A stretch of 64,000 nucleotides of DNA from Xenopus tropicalis (lineage: Eukaryota > Chordata > Amphibia > Anura > Pipidae). The notes beneath the pieces were generated by a model. The model worked only from the letters and a program-made list of their open reading frames with translations. It searched no databases and was not told the origin of the DNA. Location: contig NC_030678.2 of the NCBI RefSeq assembly GCF_000004195.4, positions 87,084,904 to 87,148,903 on the forward strand. Reading direction: 5' to 3'. Position numbers and translations under genes: made by a program. How positions within the stretch are numbered: the stretch's first letter is position 1; the number at the start of each line of letters is the position of its first letter. Positions 21,311 through 33,969 of the stretch are shown here, one piece after another.

Positions 21311-22967
21311 AGAGAGACTCAGTTTTATTTCAGTCAGTTTTATTTTCCTAAGTTGTAGTATACAAGGAGAGATGAGTATTGTTAATGCTAGTGCAAAGGT
21401 GATTATCAGCAGAGTATTAAACCATATGTGGTTTTAGGGTAGGTGTTGAAGTGACCCAGTGAATAAGGCACTACCACAATGGATGTGATATATACAGTGA
21501 AAGTGCAATTAACTTATGAGCTTTATAATAAACTCTTACACAGCACCTGTTTAATAAAAGTGTTAATACTTGGTATGGATTATTGTCCTCCTATTATCTC
21601 AGTGCGTTTTTTCATTCTTTTTCTTTCAGTTTTTCATTCTTTGTCTTTCACTTCCTCCTTATCTTTTGTAAAGGCCCATAATGAGTGTAAGGGGTCCACT
21701 GTAATGATGACCCACTATGAAATAGTCTAAAAGGGCATTTGAGCAATTAAAGTTTACCCAAAATAGTGTATCGTAGGTTAAACCATTTTTCATATTAGTT
21801 TCATATTTCTAATATAGGCATATTTTTGTGACGATCAGGAACCTGACGATTATTGACGAGTATTGGGATACTCTAAGAACAAAGAGCAGATACCACACAG
21901 TGCACTGAATAATAAGTCAAGGTAGTTCTATAAAGGGCAAATATATGATTGACTGGAGCTTATTTTGAACAATTTTCCATGTATACCAATATGACTGGGC
22001 ACCAGCAACCTCTATAAATAGTTTTATTGATTAGTGAATGCAAAATAATGTTTACATAATAAAAGTGATTTCACTAGAAAAGAGTAGCAGAAAATATTTC
22101 TGACAATGTCCAAATATCTCATTATCTTATGTGCTACTGGTGAATTATGTAGCATAAGTTATACTGTGTGTATGTACATTTTGTAATGGAATGCAGGGTC
22201 TGCTTCCTCTATAGTTGCAAATAATTCCCCTCCCCAGTTGCTCTCCTACCTGTGGGCTGGAAACGACTAGTTACACCACTGTTTGGAATTCTGTGCTACA
22301 TTCATCATACCAGGTTGTTTTTAATGCAGGTGTAGGCACTCTTTGTACACCAGAAATTGATCTGCATCAGGTCTTCTACAAACATTTTGCCTACGAGCCG
22401 CAACATACTGTATATTTTTTCAAGCAGGAAAATATTTACAAATCATTTTCAAATCTACAATGTACATATTATATATACCTACAACAGATTAAATCAGGAG
22501 CCACCCAAAAATGGCTATAGGCCCAGTACTGTACAATGTTGTATTTCCACTCCACCCATCCATACACACACACATTACAAAATACACATACATGCATATG
22601 CACATTCATCTTACAAATATGGTGATCACAGTTTACTCTGGCCCTGCCAACTATAAGTCATTAACTAATGAATCTACATTAGTTAAGTTGAAGAAGACTT
22701 TTGGTCCTCATCTCCATTCTTTTTACTGGGACCTGCCTTCTACTTGGCCCAAACATATGTACAGCCCATACTAAGCCCAACAGTGACATACAACTTCCAT
22801 GTAAAGTGAAAGTGAGCTGCTTCATTGATTTGTCAACCTCTAGGACTGATCAAAAGTTCATCTGTTCATCAAACCATTTAAGTTTGTAAGGGTGTAAAAT
22901 TAAATGTGTTTTTCTTTTATGTTGACAACAGGCTAACATAACAGTTTAATGGGGTCTAATGTCTATA
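21311..22967. other. Anonymous DNA with a CA-rich patch
   Basis: A short CA-rich tract lies near 22562-22580. The overlapping open frames at 22215-22890 have no recognisable domain. Confidence 0.35.
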
Positions 22968-23232
22968 CATAGTAACATAGTAACATAGTAAGTTAGGTTA
23001 AAAAAAGATGTACGTCCATCATGTTCAACCATAAAGACTATATATAACCTGCCTAACTTCTAGTTGATCCAGAGGAAGGCAAAAAAAACCCATCTGAAGC
23101 CTCTCTAATTTGCCCCAGTTGAGAAAAAAATTCTTCCTGACTCCAAGATGGCAATCGGACCAGTCCCTGGATCAACTTGTACTAACAGCTGCCTCCCATA
23201 ACCCTGTATTCCCTCACTTGCTATAGATGATC
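22968..23232 (-). mobile_element. CR1-type LINE 3' end, inverted
   Basis: It opens (plus-strand view) with three ACATAGTA units and then the complement of the CR1 3' end: CAACCATAAAGACTATATAT, GATCCAGAGGAAGGC, GGCAATCGGACCAGTCCCTG. The same blocks appear in forward orientation at 26570-26822. It is 5' truncated and non-coding. Confidence 0.82.
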
Positions 23233-24771
23233 TCTGTTTATAATATACCATCACAAAGGTGCACATATATTAAACTAGGCATCAGTCTATACTAGAGGGC
23301 ATCCTCAGCACCTGCAGGGTCTGATTTCCCCCCTAGTATAGAGACTGGCATTATAAGAAGTTTTATCAAGAACGTGTAATAATGCAGAATTATACACAAG
23401 AGTGGGAATTTAGCAAGAATAAAACAGCAAGGGTGAACTTTAACTCTAATGTAAACGTATTCAGTAAAGGCAATCCTTTCTGCTGTTTGGGAACTATGCC
23501 TAAAACTAGTGCAATTTGCTTCCAAGATAGGATTCTTACAGGCACTGAATGGATAGTTGCTATATTTCACTTGCCTGTGTTAAAATGCTCCATGGCCTAG
23601 AAGTTATCAAAGCACTTTAAGCAAAGACAAATGAAAACGTGTTCTGTATACTGAACTCCGAATTGGAAAAAAAAAACATCTCTGCGAATGTTCCAGAAAT
23701 CAATACACCCATTTTGTTTGTATCTCCCTAAGTTCTGTTCAGTGGCCATAGAAAATGTTTTCCAGCTCTATGCGATCATACCTTTCATGGCTGCTTTGTT
23801 AATGTGACCTCATTTCCCTCTTTGTTTCGCTTTGAAAGGGTTAATTTTTCAAGTGGACTTATGGATGAGCGCAGATGAGCAGACGAGTGATTCCGAGAGT
23901 CCCTGTTGATGGAATGGTTTCAGAAATGGGTTTTGAGAGGTCCAATCTCAGAGAGACTGAGTGTGAAATAATTGAACTTGCCGGTATTCTCACCCTGGTG
24001 TATTTATATGTTAATCTTACACCTTACAAGGTTCTTATACTGTAACAGGCCTTCCAAGTGGTAATGGGAGGGGAGGGGGGGGTTTAGCTTAGTGCTCAGA
24101 GAAAAAGCTTTTAAAATTAAATCACAACTGCACATAGACATAGAGATTTCTCTCTGCCACATATAAAGGCATTTGTTTTAAAGGCAATATGACAAAAAGA
24201 TATGTCAGATTCATTAAATTGTTTCAGAAATAAACAGGGACATAGAGGCTACAGTTACAGAACTAACTCTGCATATGACTTTACTGTGTGCAATAGCTGT
24301 GGCATGAAACTATTTTATAGGTTACTCAGAAAGGATAGCGAGGGAGCTGCAGTAAAGATCACCTTCTGTAAGGGCCTGCCCGTCTCTTATCATGTTAGTA
24401 GTGAGGACCAAGGAGGAAGATTAGTGCAGGTACACAAATAGTCCAATATTCAGTATCCAAAAGGGTTAAAGTGTTTCAGAGTTGTATTCCAGGTACAGGA
24501 TGGTTCAGGCAGCAAAACATAAGAAAACAGGCCAAATGGTCAGGAACCAAAAGAACAGACAGAATTAGAAATTTAGTGTGCACCCAGGAACTTGCAAGAA
24601 AGTCCTATATTCTGGCATTGAAACCGGCTCCTCAGCTTCTATTTATTTTGAATTTTCATGCCAGATGCAATGGAGTCATGGAGTGTAGAGCTCCTAACTG
24701 GAGGCCTACTGACACCTTCCACTTTTAGCACTACTATGGTGGTTTTCTCAGGGTCAGAACTGTGATCCTTT
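23233..24771. other. Low-repeat DNA, possible conserved block
   Basis: About 23740-24040 contains no recognisable repeat and several CpGs (GAGCGCAGATGAGCAGACGA). It may be conserved regulatory DNA, which I cannot test here. A G-run (GGGAGGGGAGGGGGGGG) lies at 24066-24082. Confidence 0.3.
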
Positions 24772-24982
24772 TTAAAGGAAAACTATACCCCCAAACACTG
24801 TAGGTCTAAAACAGCTCATATGTAAAACATTGCTTCATCTAAATAAACTATTTTCATCTAAATAAAAGAGCAACATAACTGATTTATATACAGTATATAT
24901 ATTCCAGTTTGGTAGTTTCTTTAATATGCCACTAATAAACTGTTTGCTAAGTATTTATTCTGGGGGAATAGATTTCCTTTAA
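24772..24982. mobile_element. T2-type MITE, 211 bp
   Basis: The left end TTAAAGGAAAACTATACCCCC and the complement of the right end TTAAAGGAAATCTATTCCCCC differ at two bases, and both ends carry TTAA. Inside is an imperfect duplication of TTCATCTAAATAAA. Confidence 0.85.
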
Positions 24983-26009
24983 ATTTCCCCCTATAGCAAA
25001 TTCTGATCTGCTCTTGTTAGAAAACTATAATAAATAGCCCCTGGTAAAACAATAATTTGCTCCCCACTTTTAGTATATATATAGTTAAGTCCCCTTAAAT
25101 AAAATGGCTACCAGTACATCTGTGACTTTATTGTTAGTTACAACTTGCCTACCAGACAGTGCACATCCGTCACTAAAATGGGATACAGTGCCAGGCCATT
25201 TCACACTCATGCAACCCAGACTGCCCTAGTTATATGTGCTGTCGAAAAAAATGTGATCTTGGGATTTCAATATTATAAGCATCAGCTGAGTTGGAACTAG
25301 GCATTTGTGGATCCTGTAAGGGGAATATAAATCTTGCTTCCTCAAAGGCCATTGGGGGGTGCTTGGAGTTCTTATTCATCATAAGCTAAGGAACAGGTCC
25401 ATAGTCTGCAGTGTCATCTTTCAAAGACCTATAACACAGTAATTATTTCTTCTAGAAAGCATGTCAATGAATCCTAAAATGTTATTTAGAATGTTTTCAT
25501 TAATGACATGGCTTTATTACCAACTCATCTGGAAAATGGGAGAGCAGAATGGTTTGTGTAATGCTGTGTCAATATCCAGCAAAGCCCCATTTACAGAAAA
25601 GTAAGGAAATTATTTAGGTAGGGGGGGTCTGCAGTACTTTTTGTCTCTCTATCTGGATAAGCACAAATACAGTATACAGCAGAAGCCAAAGTGCCTCAGT
25701 ACCTGCTGAATAAGTGTGAATAAAACCTGTGCTCAAAAGGTAATTCCACCCAGTCTATTCTAGAAGTGTCACTTGAGCCCAACCGTTAGCTGTTTTCCTT
25801 GACTAACTGAAGGTATTCTGTAGTGTGTTTTCAATCTTGCAGGTCTATACACTGCTCTTTATAGAAAAGTAGCAATTTACTGGCCTTTAAATAGATTTTT
25901 TTTTGTCTCCATATGGAGCAGCCATTTTCTCTTTTCACAAGAGACACTACACCTGGGACCTAAAACTATGCAAGCCACTTATACCCTTAATGAGACTGCA
26001 CTAGGCAAA
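24983..26009. other. Anonymous AT-rich DNA
   Basis: No supported feature apart from short homopolymers (for example a G run at 25621). Confidence 0.35.
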
Positions 26010-26822
26010 TCCATAATGGAAACGGACCTGGGGGGTACTTGTAGATAATAAACTTGGCTGTAGCAAGCAATGCCAGGCAGTAGCTGCTAGGGCAAACAAG
26101 GTTTTGAGCTGTATTAAAAGGGGCATAGATTTGCGGATGGAGTGGGTTATTCTTAAACTTTACAGAGCGCTGGTAAGGCCCCATCTAGAATATGCTGTTC
26201 AGTTTTGGTCTCCAGTGCTCAAACTGGACATTGTTGAATTAGAGAGGGTCCAGAGAAGGGCAGCTAAGCTGGTAAAGAGTATGGAAAGTCTCAGTTACGA
26301 AGAAAGACTGGCCAAGTTGGGATTGTTTACAATGGAGAAGAGGCGCTTAAGAGGTGACATGATAACTATGTATAAATATATAGGGGATCATATAATAATC
26401 TCTCTATGTTACTATGTTACATAGTAACTATGTTACTATGTAATGCTTTATTTGTCAGCGGACATGAGGGCACCTGATTTTGATTAGAAGAAATGAGGTT
26501 CTGTTCCCTGAATCATTTGTACTGGCTTATACATCAAATAGCTTCAAGAAGGGGTTGGATGGCTTTTCAGCAAGTAAGGGAATACAGGGTTATAGAAGGT
26601 AGTTCTTAGTACAAGTTGATACGGAGACTGGTCCGATTGCCATTTTGGTGTCAGGAAATCATTTTTTCCCCCTCTGCAGCAAATTAAAGAGGCTTTAGAA
26701 GGGTTTTTTTTTGCCTTACTCTGAATGAACTAGCAGTTAAGCAGGTTATATATAGGCATAAAAGGCTAAACTTGGTGGATGTGTCTTTTATCAACCTAAC
26801 TTACTTACTTACGTTATTATGT
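26010..26822 (+). mobile_element. CR1-type LINE, 3' part with ORF2 C-terminus
   Basis: An open stretch at 26104-26424 encodes LYRALVRPHLEYAVQFWSPV followed by LERVQRRAAKLV and EERLAKLGLFTMEKRRLRGD. This is the C-terminal region that follows the reverse transcriptase in CR1 ORF2. The 3' non-coding end (26570-26822) finishes in a degraded CTTACTTACTTACG tail. A palindromic ACATAGTA-like insertion at 26405-26441 splits coding and tail parts. Confidence 0.88.
26104..26424 (+). pseudogene. CR1 ORF2 C-terminal remnant
   Basis: This is an open frame of 106 codons. The recognisable order is RPHLEYAVQFWSP, then VQRRAAKLVKSMESLSYEER, then GLFTMEKRRLRGDMITMYKY. It has no catalytic YADD box and no endonuclease, since everything upstream is missing. 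Translation continues into the microsatellite-like insertion and stops there, so it is non-functional. Confidence 0.88.
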
Positions 26823-27834
26823 ATATCATATAGCCAAACATCAAAATGTACATTCACAATTGCCAAAAAAGTCAAGGGTCCCTGAGAGATCCTTAGTACT
26901 TTGCTTTTTAGGTAATATACCAGCTACACAAATCTATGGGAAGTGATATCCACAGTCCACTGTATTCACTCATGAGGGAATATATCGCCATTATAGTGCA
27001 CTGAAATAGCTGCAAAAGTGAGTGACCTTGACACTATTTGCAACTTGCAGCAAATGCCATTTATCCTCTACGGCCTGATGGATTACTCTCAAGTGCAAGT
27101 AGTAATACAAGGGAACCTGGAATTACTGCCAGTCTGGACCTTGTAGTAATCTTAACAGATTGAATCAATAACTACAACTAAATGAGTTGATGATGCCATT
27201 ATAGGGAACTGTGCACTGCAACTTGTGCATGATCTACCCAAATGGAGACTAATTTGCCAATTTGAAGATTTAAATATAAGCTGCAGTGGATGCAGTTTTG
27301 TAGGAATTTGCTATTATAAAAATTTGCATCCAAAGTTTTCACTTACTGCTGTATTAGTGAATGATCTTTAAATACAAAAATAAATGATTATGTATATTTA
27401 TTTTATATCCTTTCCAGCATCCTGAGCCAGAACAGAGCTTACTTCAGCTGGAAATGTCTGATAAAACTAAATATGGACAGATAGTGGCCAGATCTGAACA
27501 AACAATAAATGCCATAGCCCCCCTAATAGTAGCAATGGGTAAAAGAATTAGAATTATCATCTTCACCTACTGTAAATCAGTTCCAACTCCTACCTTATGT
27601 TTCCTTTGTCTCTCCCTCTCTGTCGCTCTGACACTCCCACACACTAGATGCTACAGCTGGCGTGTGGGAGTGAAGGACTTTTTTTTCTCTTTTTTCTATC
27701 ACCATAGCTTGATACACCCTCACTCTGAGAGATAAAATATCTGAGTAAAAGCAGAGTATGAAATTATAAGCATTGATTACTAAATGCACTTGCATCTACT
27801 ATGTACATATGAAAGTTAAAAGAAGATGCTGTCA

Positions 27835-27866
<32 letters not shown>

Positions 27867-27911
27867 TTTTTTATTTTTATTTTTTTTTTTGCTGTTATAT
27901 ATTCTCACTAA
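26823..27911. other. Anonymous DNA with an AT microsatellite
   Basis: (TA)n of about 13 units followed by a T-rich run lies at 27840-27890. No gene recognised. Confidence 0.5.
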
Positions 27912-28420
27912 GGGGCTCATTTACTAATGATCAATTTTTCTATTTTAAACTCGATTCGGATTAAAAAAAAAGTTGCAGAGAAAAAACACCGCAACTTTTC
28001 TGAGATTTACTTTGGGGCCCATTTACTAAAGAATTTTAGAGTTTTTCGTGCTTTTTGGTAAATTTCCACAAAAAAATCGTACTTTGCGCAAAGAATGTGA
28101 ACATTCGTTAATGCTTTGGTTACACTTTCATCAGGACTATCTTTTTGCTAGGTTTGATCTGTCGAGTGCCATGGAGTCCTATGGAAGGCTTCCAAAGCCA
28201 GACATGGAAGGCTTCGCGGCCAGAACTGTTTTTGTGGCGTTTACTAACTTTAGGGACCAAAAATGTTGTGACTTTCGGAAAGCAATTGCAATATTTTCAT
28301 ATGTTTGATAAAAGCATTGTCGAGACATTGTAGAACTACAGACATATAGCGTTTCAATTTGTTCAAATTTGACAATTCGCAAATTTAACAATTTGACAAT
28401 CCTAGAGTAATTGTAGTCTC
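27912..28420. repeat. GGGGC(T/C)CATTTACTAA-containing repeat pair
   Basis: GGGGCTCATTTACTAA (27913) and GGGGCCCATTTACTAA (28014) occur 100 bp apart in the same orientation. Related words start the element at 33970. Boundaries are unclear, and the right part (AATTTGACAATTCGCAAATT) may belong to the GCGAA-rich repeat family. Confidence 0.45.
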
Positions 28421-28539
28421 ACGCACTGGTATGCCCAACACAAATGATGAAATAACACATAAAATAGTTGTAGTAGGAAATGCATCATTTTCAGCAGTAA
28501 AACTCAGCATTAAAAGGATGTAGGCTCAAATCTTCTAGG

Positions 28540-28800
28540 GTTCCCCTAGGGTTCCCGGTGAAAAATAAGCGAAACGCATTGAAGTCAATAGGTGACAAAT
28601 TTTACACGGCAACAAATTTTACACGTAACTTTTTCTTTTTTACTTCAAATGCATTAAAGTCAAAGGGTGCTTTTTCTCACTCCAAATGCATTGAAGTTCA
28701 TGGGTATTTTTTGAATCAGCAAGAATTTTGTCTTGGCAACTTTCTTGTCTCTGCAATATTTTTGTTGTAGCAAATTTTTTCTGCAGTTTTGCAAAAACAT
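28540..28800. repeat. Dispersed repeat with GCATTGAAGTCAA tandem units
   Basis: Three imperfect units contain ACGCATTGAAGTCAATAGG, ATGCATTAAAGTCAAAGGG and ATGCATTGAAGTTCATGGG at about 55-60 bp spacing. The start AAAAATAAGCGAAACGC relates it to the GCGAA-rich family. Confidence 0.6.
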
Positions 28801-29381
28801 TTGCTGATGCCAAAATGTGGAATATCGGCGGTGGTAGCCTTCCTGTGTCAATTGATGCTTCTGAGTCTTACACATTTTCCTTTGCAAAGGAAGGAGCATG
28901 ATGTTTAAATGATTAGGAAGCAGTCATTCATGCAGTCTAAAGTAGTGGTCAAAAGGCTGGAGTCAGGAAAAGGCCAAATGACAAGACTAGCAGCAACCAC
29001 CATAGTCTGGATAACAAGCATATGTCAGCTCTGAATAGTCAATAAGGATTATTTACATCCACAAGCACAGTGAGCAAATTGCAATTTGAAGTGCAGTTAC
29101 CATGTTTTTTTCTCACAATGCTGCATTTTTTTCCCCAGAAGTCTGGGGTCATTGCAGATGCAAAAGGGTGGTTATCTTAATGCAATTGCACTGCACACAA
29201 TTGTGTCTAATTTGCCAAAATATATGCAATAACATTGGCATTTGATGCAAGGATGTTTGGTGTCATTTTGGTGCACCTATTGATGCAGGGCGCTGAGGGA
29301 ACCCTTGAGCTGCCACACTAGAGCTAAGGGAACCCTAGAGCTGCCAGTTCTGAGTGCAATAATATAAAAGTGTAAAGAGTA
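28801..29381. other. Anonymous DNA
   Basis: No supported feature. GAGGGAACCCT-like words occur twice near 29296 and 29328 (a short local duplication, GAGCTGCCA). Confidence 0.35.
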
Positions 29382-29622
29382 GTGATGGGCGAAATGTTTC
29401 GCCAGGCATGGATTCGCGAAAAGGATGAAAAGATTTGCCGCAGAAAAATTCACTGCACGCCCAAAAATTGTCGCCCACGTCAAAAGAATAGACGCGCATC
29501 AAAAAAGAATAGTCGCGGGTGACAAAAGAATAGCCGCAGGCGACAAAAGAATAGCTGCGCGACAAAATAATAGCCGCGGGCGACAAAAGAATAGCTGCAG
29601 GCGACAATTTTCGCTAGTAAAG
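29382..29622 (+). repeat. AGTGATGGGCGAA dispersed repeat with internal 20-22-bp tandem array
   Basis: It starts AGTGATGGGCGAAATGTTTC. From 29478 to 29606 the unit GACAAAAGAATAGCCGCAGGC, or close variants, repeats about six times. CpG-rich units alternate with AT-rich ones. Related copies are at 12872, 43352 and 51596, the last with the unit inverted. The family type is not certain. Confidence 0.75.
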
Positions 29623-29946
29623 AGTGCATTTTGATGCAAGTACCTTAATGGAAATGGTTTTACCCTCACTCACTGCAATGAACTCAGACCATTTTGCACC
29701 CTGTGCATCACATATCTCCCAGTAAATAGTCGCAGCATTATTTTTTTTCTAGCAGTAAACATAGGTTGTTGCCATATAAAAACTGCATATTACATAAGAT
29801 ATCTTATATACATTGAATAAACATTTGCCTTCATATTTTAGGGTAGAAATATCAAGACAAATTCTGAAAAGGACTAGATTTGTGATAACTAGCAACTGTT
29901 CTGGTTATTCAATAGATACAACATAAGATAAATTCTCTTAAATCTG
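29623..29946. other. Anonymous AT-rich DNA
   Basis: No supported feature. Confidence 0.35.
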
Positions 29947-30504
29947 CATAGCTCCCAACTGTCCCGATTTTCGCGAGACAGTCCCTCTTTTAACAGCTCA
30001 GTCTGCAGTCCCTGATTCTCACTGAAAAGTCCCTCATTTCCTTTTGATCTTCTGCACTGAATGCTAAAAAAGATACAAATTTAAATTTAAAAAATTAGCT
30101 TTTGGCAGAGAGACCAGAAATCTTAACAAGCTACACCTACACTTAGATACAGTACATTGTTTCTCAGACTTAATTAAATAAGTAGGCTTTTGGCAGAGAG
30201 CCCAGAAAGTTAACAAGCAACACCTGCACTTAGATACAATTGTAACTAATAAGCTAATCAGGTCTCTTGGGGAAACGGACAGTTGCATCTTAAAGGGCAA
30301 TTTAACCTGGAAAACTGTAATAACACATAAAACAGTACCCCAAAACCATCAGAAATGTGTTCAAACTTTAAATAACCTGGCAAATTTAGTAAAATGGGAG
30401 TGGTATTTAGGGGTGTGGTTGCAAAAATTGGTGTGGTTAAAAAAATTTGCCATTTGCCATTTCTTTTTGTCCCTCTTTCTATTTTTTAAATGTTGGGAGG
30501 TATG
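29947..30504. mobile_element. MITE with CATAGCTCCCAAC termini, 558 bp
   Basis: The left CATAGCTCCCAAC is matched by the complement of the right TGTTGGGAGGTATG. The interior contains a near-tandem duplication: GCTTTTGGCAGAGAGACCAG (30099) and GCTTTTGGCAGAGAGCCCAG (30186), each followed by AACAAGC-ACACCT-CACTTAGATACA. Superfamily not determined. The termini are a motif I know from dispersed frog repeats. Confidence 0.7.
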
Positions 30505-31832
30505 AGGCTGTCTGTATGCTGTACGGTATATGGAAATCCTGGTGCATTGCGGAATACCAGCAAAGCTTTTGGGTTTTGGGCAGAAAGTTCCCATTTTTCT
30601 GACCGTGTGGGTAGTCCTTGTGCAAACCACCTGGGTACACAGCTAAGGTCTGGGAGTGGTCCCTCCCACCATTCCCTGTGTATACTGCAAGTTTTTTCCC
30701 CCTTACCCTTCTGATTTTCACTTCCAGTATTTGCTGACTTCACTTCTGGTTTTGCAGGTCCCAGGTCAGAAGGTAAGTTACATATTTGCTTTCCATGTCG
30801 AGTAGCAGGTCTGGGTAGGCGGACATATTGGGTGGAGGGTGTGACCTGGTGGTATTAATTATAAATGTATTGGGGCTATTTTAACTATATCCCATCTGCA
30901 ACCAATTGATTGATAAGCATGGTACTACTATTTAAAATAACTGGCTCTGAAGAAGTTAAATATACTTGAAAATTTGCCAGGGAATAAAACTTGGAGCCAC
31001 TATCCAGCAGCAAATTAAACAGAACTGAAATTAATTCAGTCGCACACACTGTTCCCAGGACAATCTGTTGTAGTGGTCTTCTAGAACACAAATATCTCTT
31101 GGTATCTGAAGAAACAACAATGAAGTGTTATTTAAGCAACAGAAGGATGCTGATCTTGCAAACATCATTAACGAGCTCTAATCTCTGTGCCTCCTGATAG
31201 CCAGGCCTACTATTTAATTCTGTCCCTCATCCAGCTGTCTGGCACACAATCCGCCATGTTTTATGGTAAGCTCAGAACAGATTGTGCTATGTATATATGC
31301 ATCTCTGCTCAGAGTGCTGATGAAAGCATGTTATCCTCTCTTCTCCCCTTCAACCAGGAGTAATGTAGAAGCTCGATTTCGTTCCAATAAGTCTTCTTCA
31401 CGCAGGATGTCATAATTGGGATACAAATCTCTTTGCTTAGTAACTAATTCTGTGGAGCCTTACATTGTCACACATATTGACATAGAGATTGATAAATTCT
31501 CACGAGTTTCACCAAAATGAAAAGGCTGCTTGCAGCCTATTTGAGGGTAAGTCTTCTATCAATGAAGCTGAGAATGTGCATTTTTGCAAAACAGACTTTT
31601 CCTTTACTCAGAATATGCACCCAAACCTAGCCAGTCATGTATGTAGGATTGCAGATCCCTCAGTCAGTGGACCTGCTGAATTATTCTGTTGCTGCAGGAT
31701 GGGATTTTTGAGGAAGTTTTAGTCAAGATTTTCTGCAGGTGAAGTAGTTTTTTTCTTCACAGGGCACACTAACAATTTAAAAAAACAAAAAAGAAAAATG
31801 ATGTGTGTTGAGGTAGCAATTAATTTTGGACT
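30505..31832. other. Low-repeat DNA
   Basis: No gene recognised. About 31340-31480 (GCTCGATTTCGTTCCAATAA onward) looks like single-copy DNA and is a candidate conserved non-coding block on appearance only. Confidence 0.3.
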
Positions 31833-31940
31833 AAGGTATGGGATCCCTTATCCGGAAACCTGTTATCCAGAAAGTTCCGAATTACAGAAAGGCCATCTCC
31901 CAACTCCATTATACGCAAATAATTCTAATTTTATAGTGAA
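31833..31940 (+). mobile_element. Fragment of the TACAGGTAT-family MITE
   Basis: AAGGTATGGGATCCCTTATC and CCAGAAAGTTCCGAATTACA match the left half of the copies at 54228 and 54834. Past about 31935 it runs into GAAGCGAAACGGGACAGATT, which is part of the GCGAA-rich family, so the fragment is interrupted or truncated. Confidence 0.7.
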
Positions 31941-32084
31941 GCGAAACGGGACAGATTCGCTATCACTACTGATAGTCACTACGGTGATTCTATCATTTGG
32001 ATGGCAATACCTTAAGCCTATTAAATATATTTTAAAATTAAAAGACTCAGTTGAATTGCTTTGCCACCAACATGGCTGAAACAT

Positions 32085-33969
32085 TTAAGCAGCCTAGTTA
32101 TCATCAAGTACATGGTACTGTTTTTAACCCTAAAGTAAAAAGGAAACTGATCAACAAAATATTCATTGTTTGCTTAAATTGATCTTGGAACATATTGGAT
32201 TGGAACGTATTGGATTGGAACATATTGGATTAATCATACGTATTATATCTGAAGTTTGGAGCTTTCTGTTTTCTTGATAATAGGCCGAGTACCTGTACTG
32301 ATATACAGAATTGAACCCTGTCCTGTTGCTATTTTGCAGTATATAAAAACATTAATGCACTTTGGTTGGTTGGTCCCCACCATTCAGTTTTCTCTTTCAG
32401 TCACAACCTCACTAAGAATACTATTGTGAAAATGGTGCAGAATTTTTTTTTATTTGTAGCTAAATTTGTGCACATGATATAAATTTAATATTGTTGGCTC
32501 TTAAGGAATTCTTAATGCTCTAGCTGGTTGGTTGAGGCTGTTTGAAATTACAGACTGACTGTAATAAAGGGGGTACAATGTGTGCAATGTGTGATTGTAT
32601 ATTTTAGGATTGGGGGGGTGCACAAAAAGATGTTTCTATTGGGCCTAGTAACCTCTTATTACTGATGCAAGTTGGAGGTTAGGGAAGAGATTGCATTTGC
32701 TTGGGGCTGCCAGCCTTTGGGGGGAAAAGGGAATTAATGTTCAATGGACAGCTTATAAAGCGTAGCAATTGCTAGTTATTTCCAGTATATGCATCAGGGA
32801 TAGCCTGCCTGTAGCCCTCCAATTGTTGTTGAATTGAAGAGCATTGCTTCCACCACTCAAGGATAGTGAGATTTGTGGTTGAGGTTGGATATGGCTGTTT
32901 TAGAACACATAATTCTGTTTTGTAGACATGCACATTACTTGATTTAACACTGGAGAACCTCTTTGATCTTATGTTTTACATTCAGCAGGTCAAATGCTTT
33001 TGCCTACCATACCGAGGCATTAAGCTTCAAATACTCCATTTTATGGAGGCACTGAAGCTGAGCTTGAAATAACTGATTCCATTTCCATTAAAGAGGATTA
33101 TATATGCTACTTGGCTATTAAGCCCCCATGCAACTATTCAATGCCTTCTATTTTTCTAGGACAGTAATCAGGCTTTGTGGCAATTGTGTCACATAAGTAT
33201 TCTTCAGATATAACAAATTAAACACAAAAATGTAACCTTCTACACTTGCATCTCAAAAGCAACAATGTAAATGTAAGGAACTGAAGGGACATAGAGACCA
33301 TTTGATCCACCAAGTCCCATAACTCTTTTTTCTGTTTTATTACTTTTAGTCTTCTGCTTCAATTGTAGCTTTTATCAACCCTATTAGAATTCTGTGACCA
33401 CCAAAGCCCAATAAATGGAACACAGGGCCCCTGCCTGAATAAAATAATGATTTTGGCACCACAAGACTGCATCCAAAATGGTGTAGGTGTTAAACAAAAC
33501 AATGATTTGTCAGCTGCACTGCATAATTCATAGTTTTTTCCAGACTTGACAATAGTTGAATTACAGACTATTTTGTCTTCTAGTTTCATGCATTTCCTGC
33601 AGAACAGGTCAGAAGTACAATGTATATTGCAGATAAATTTAAATGTCAATTTCTTTGCCCTAACAAGGGGTCTAGTTTGCAATTCAGAGAACTCAGCAGT
33701 TCTACTAACGTCTCGCTAAGGTGGCTACTTATTCCCTGTGGTTTCCTTGAAAAGGAAGAAAACTGTTCAGTGAAGTTTCCAGCCTTGTACAAAGTGAAAA
33801 AGATGCCACTGTGGATATAGATATGGAAAGACGGGGGTGTAAAATATAGCACAAAAAAAAAATTCAAATGCCACAAGATATTTCTTCTTGTGTTTTCGGA
33901 GTATTGATCCTCGTATGATCACAAAAATAACTTTTCTGCTACACAAAACACCTTAAATTTAACATACTA
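32085..33969. other. Anonymous AT-rich DNA with a small tandem repeat
   Basis: GGAACATATTGGATT (15 bp) repeats three times at 32187-32231 with one substitution. No gene recognised. Confidence 0.45.

Noticed and set aside
27840..27890. TA-repeat considered as an origin or matrix attachment signal
   Set aside because: A plain dinucleotide microsatellite of this length is common in vertebrate DNA and gives no specific evidence.
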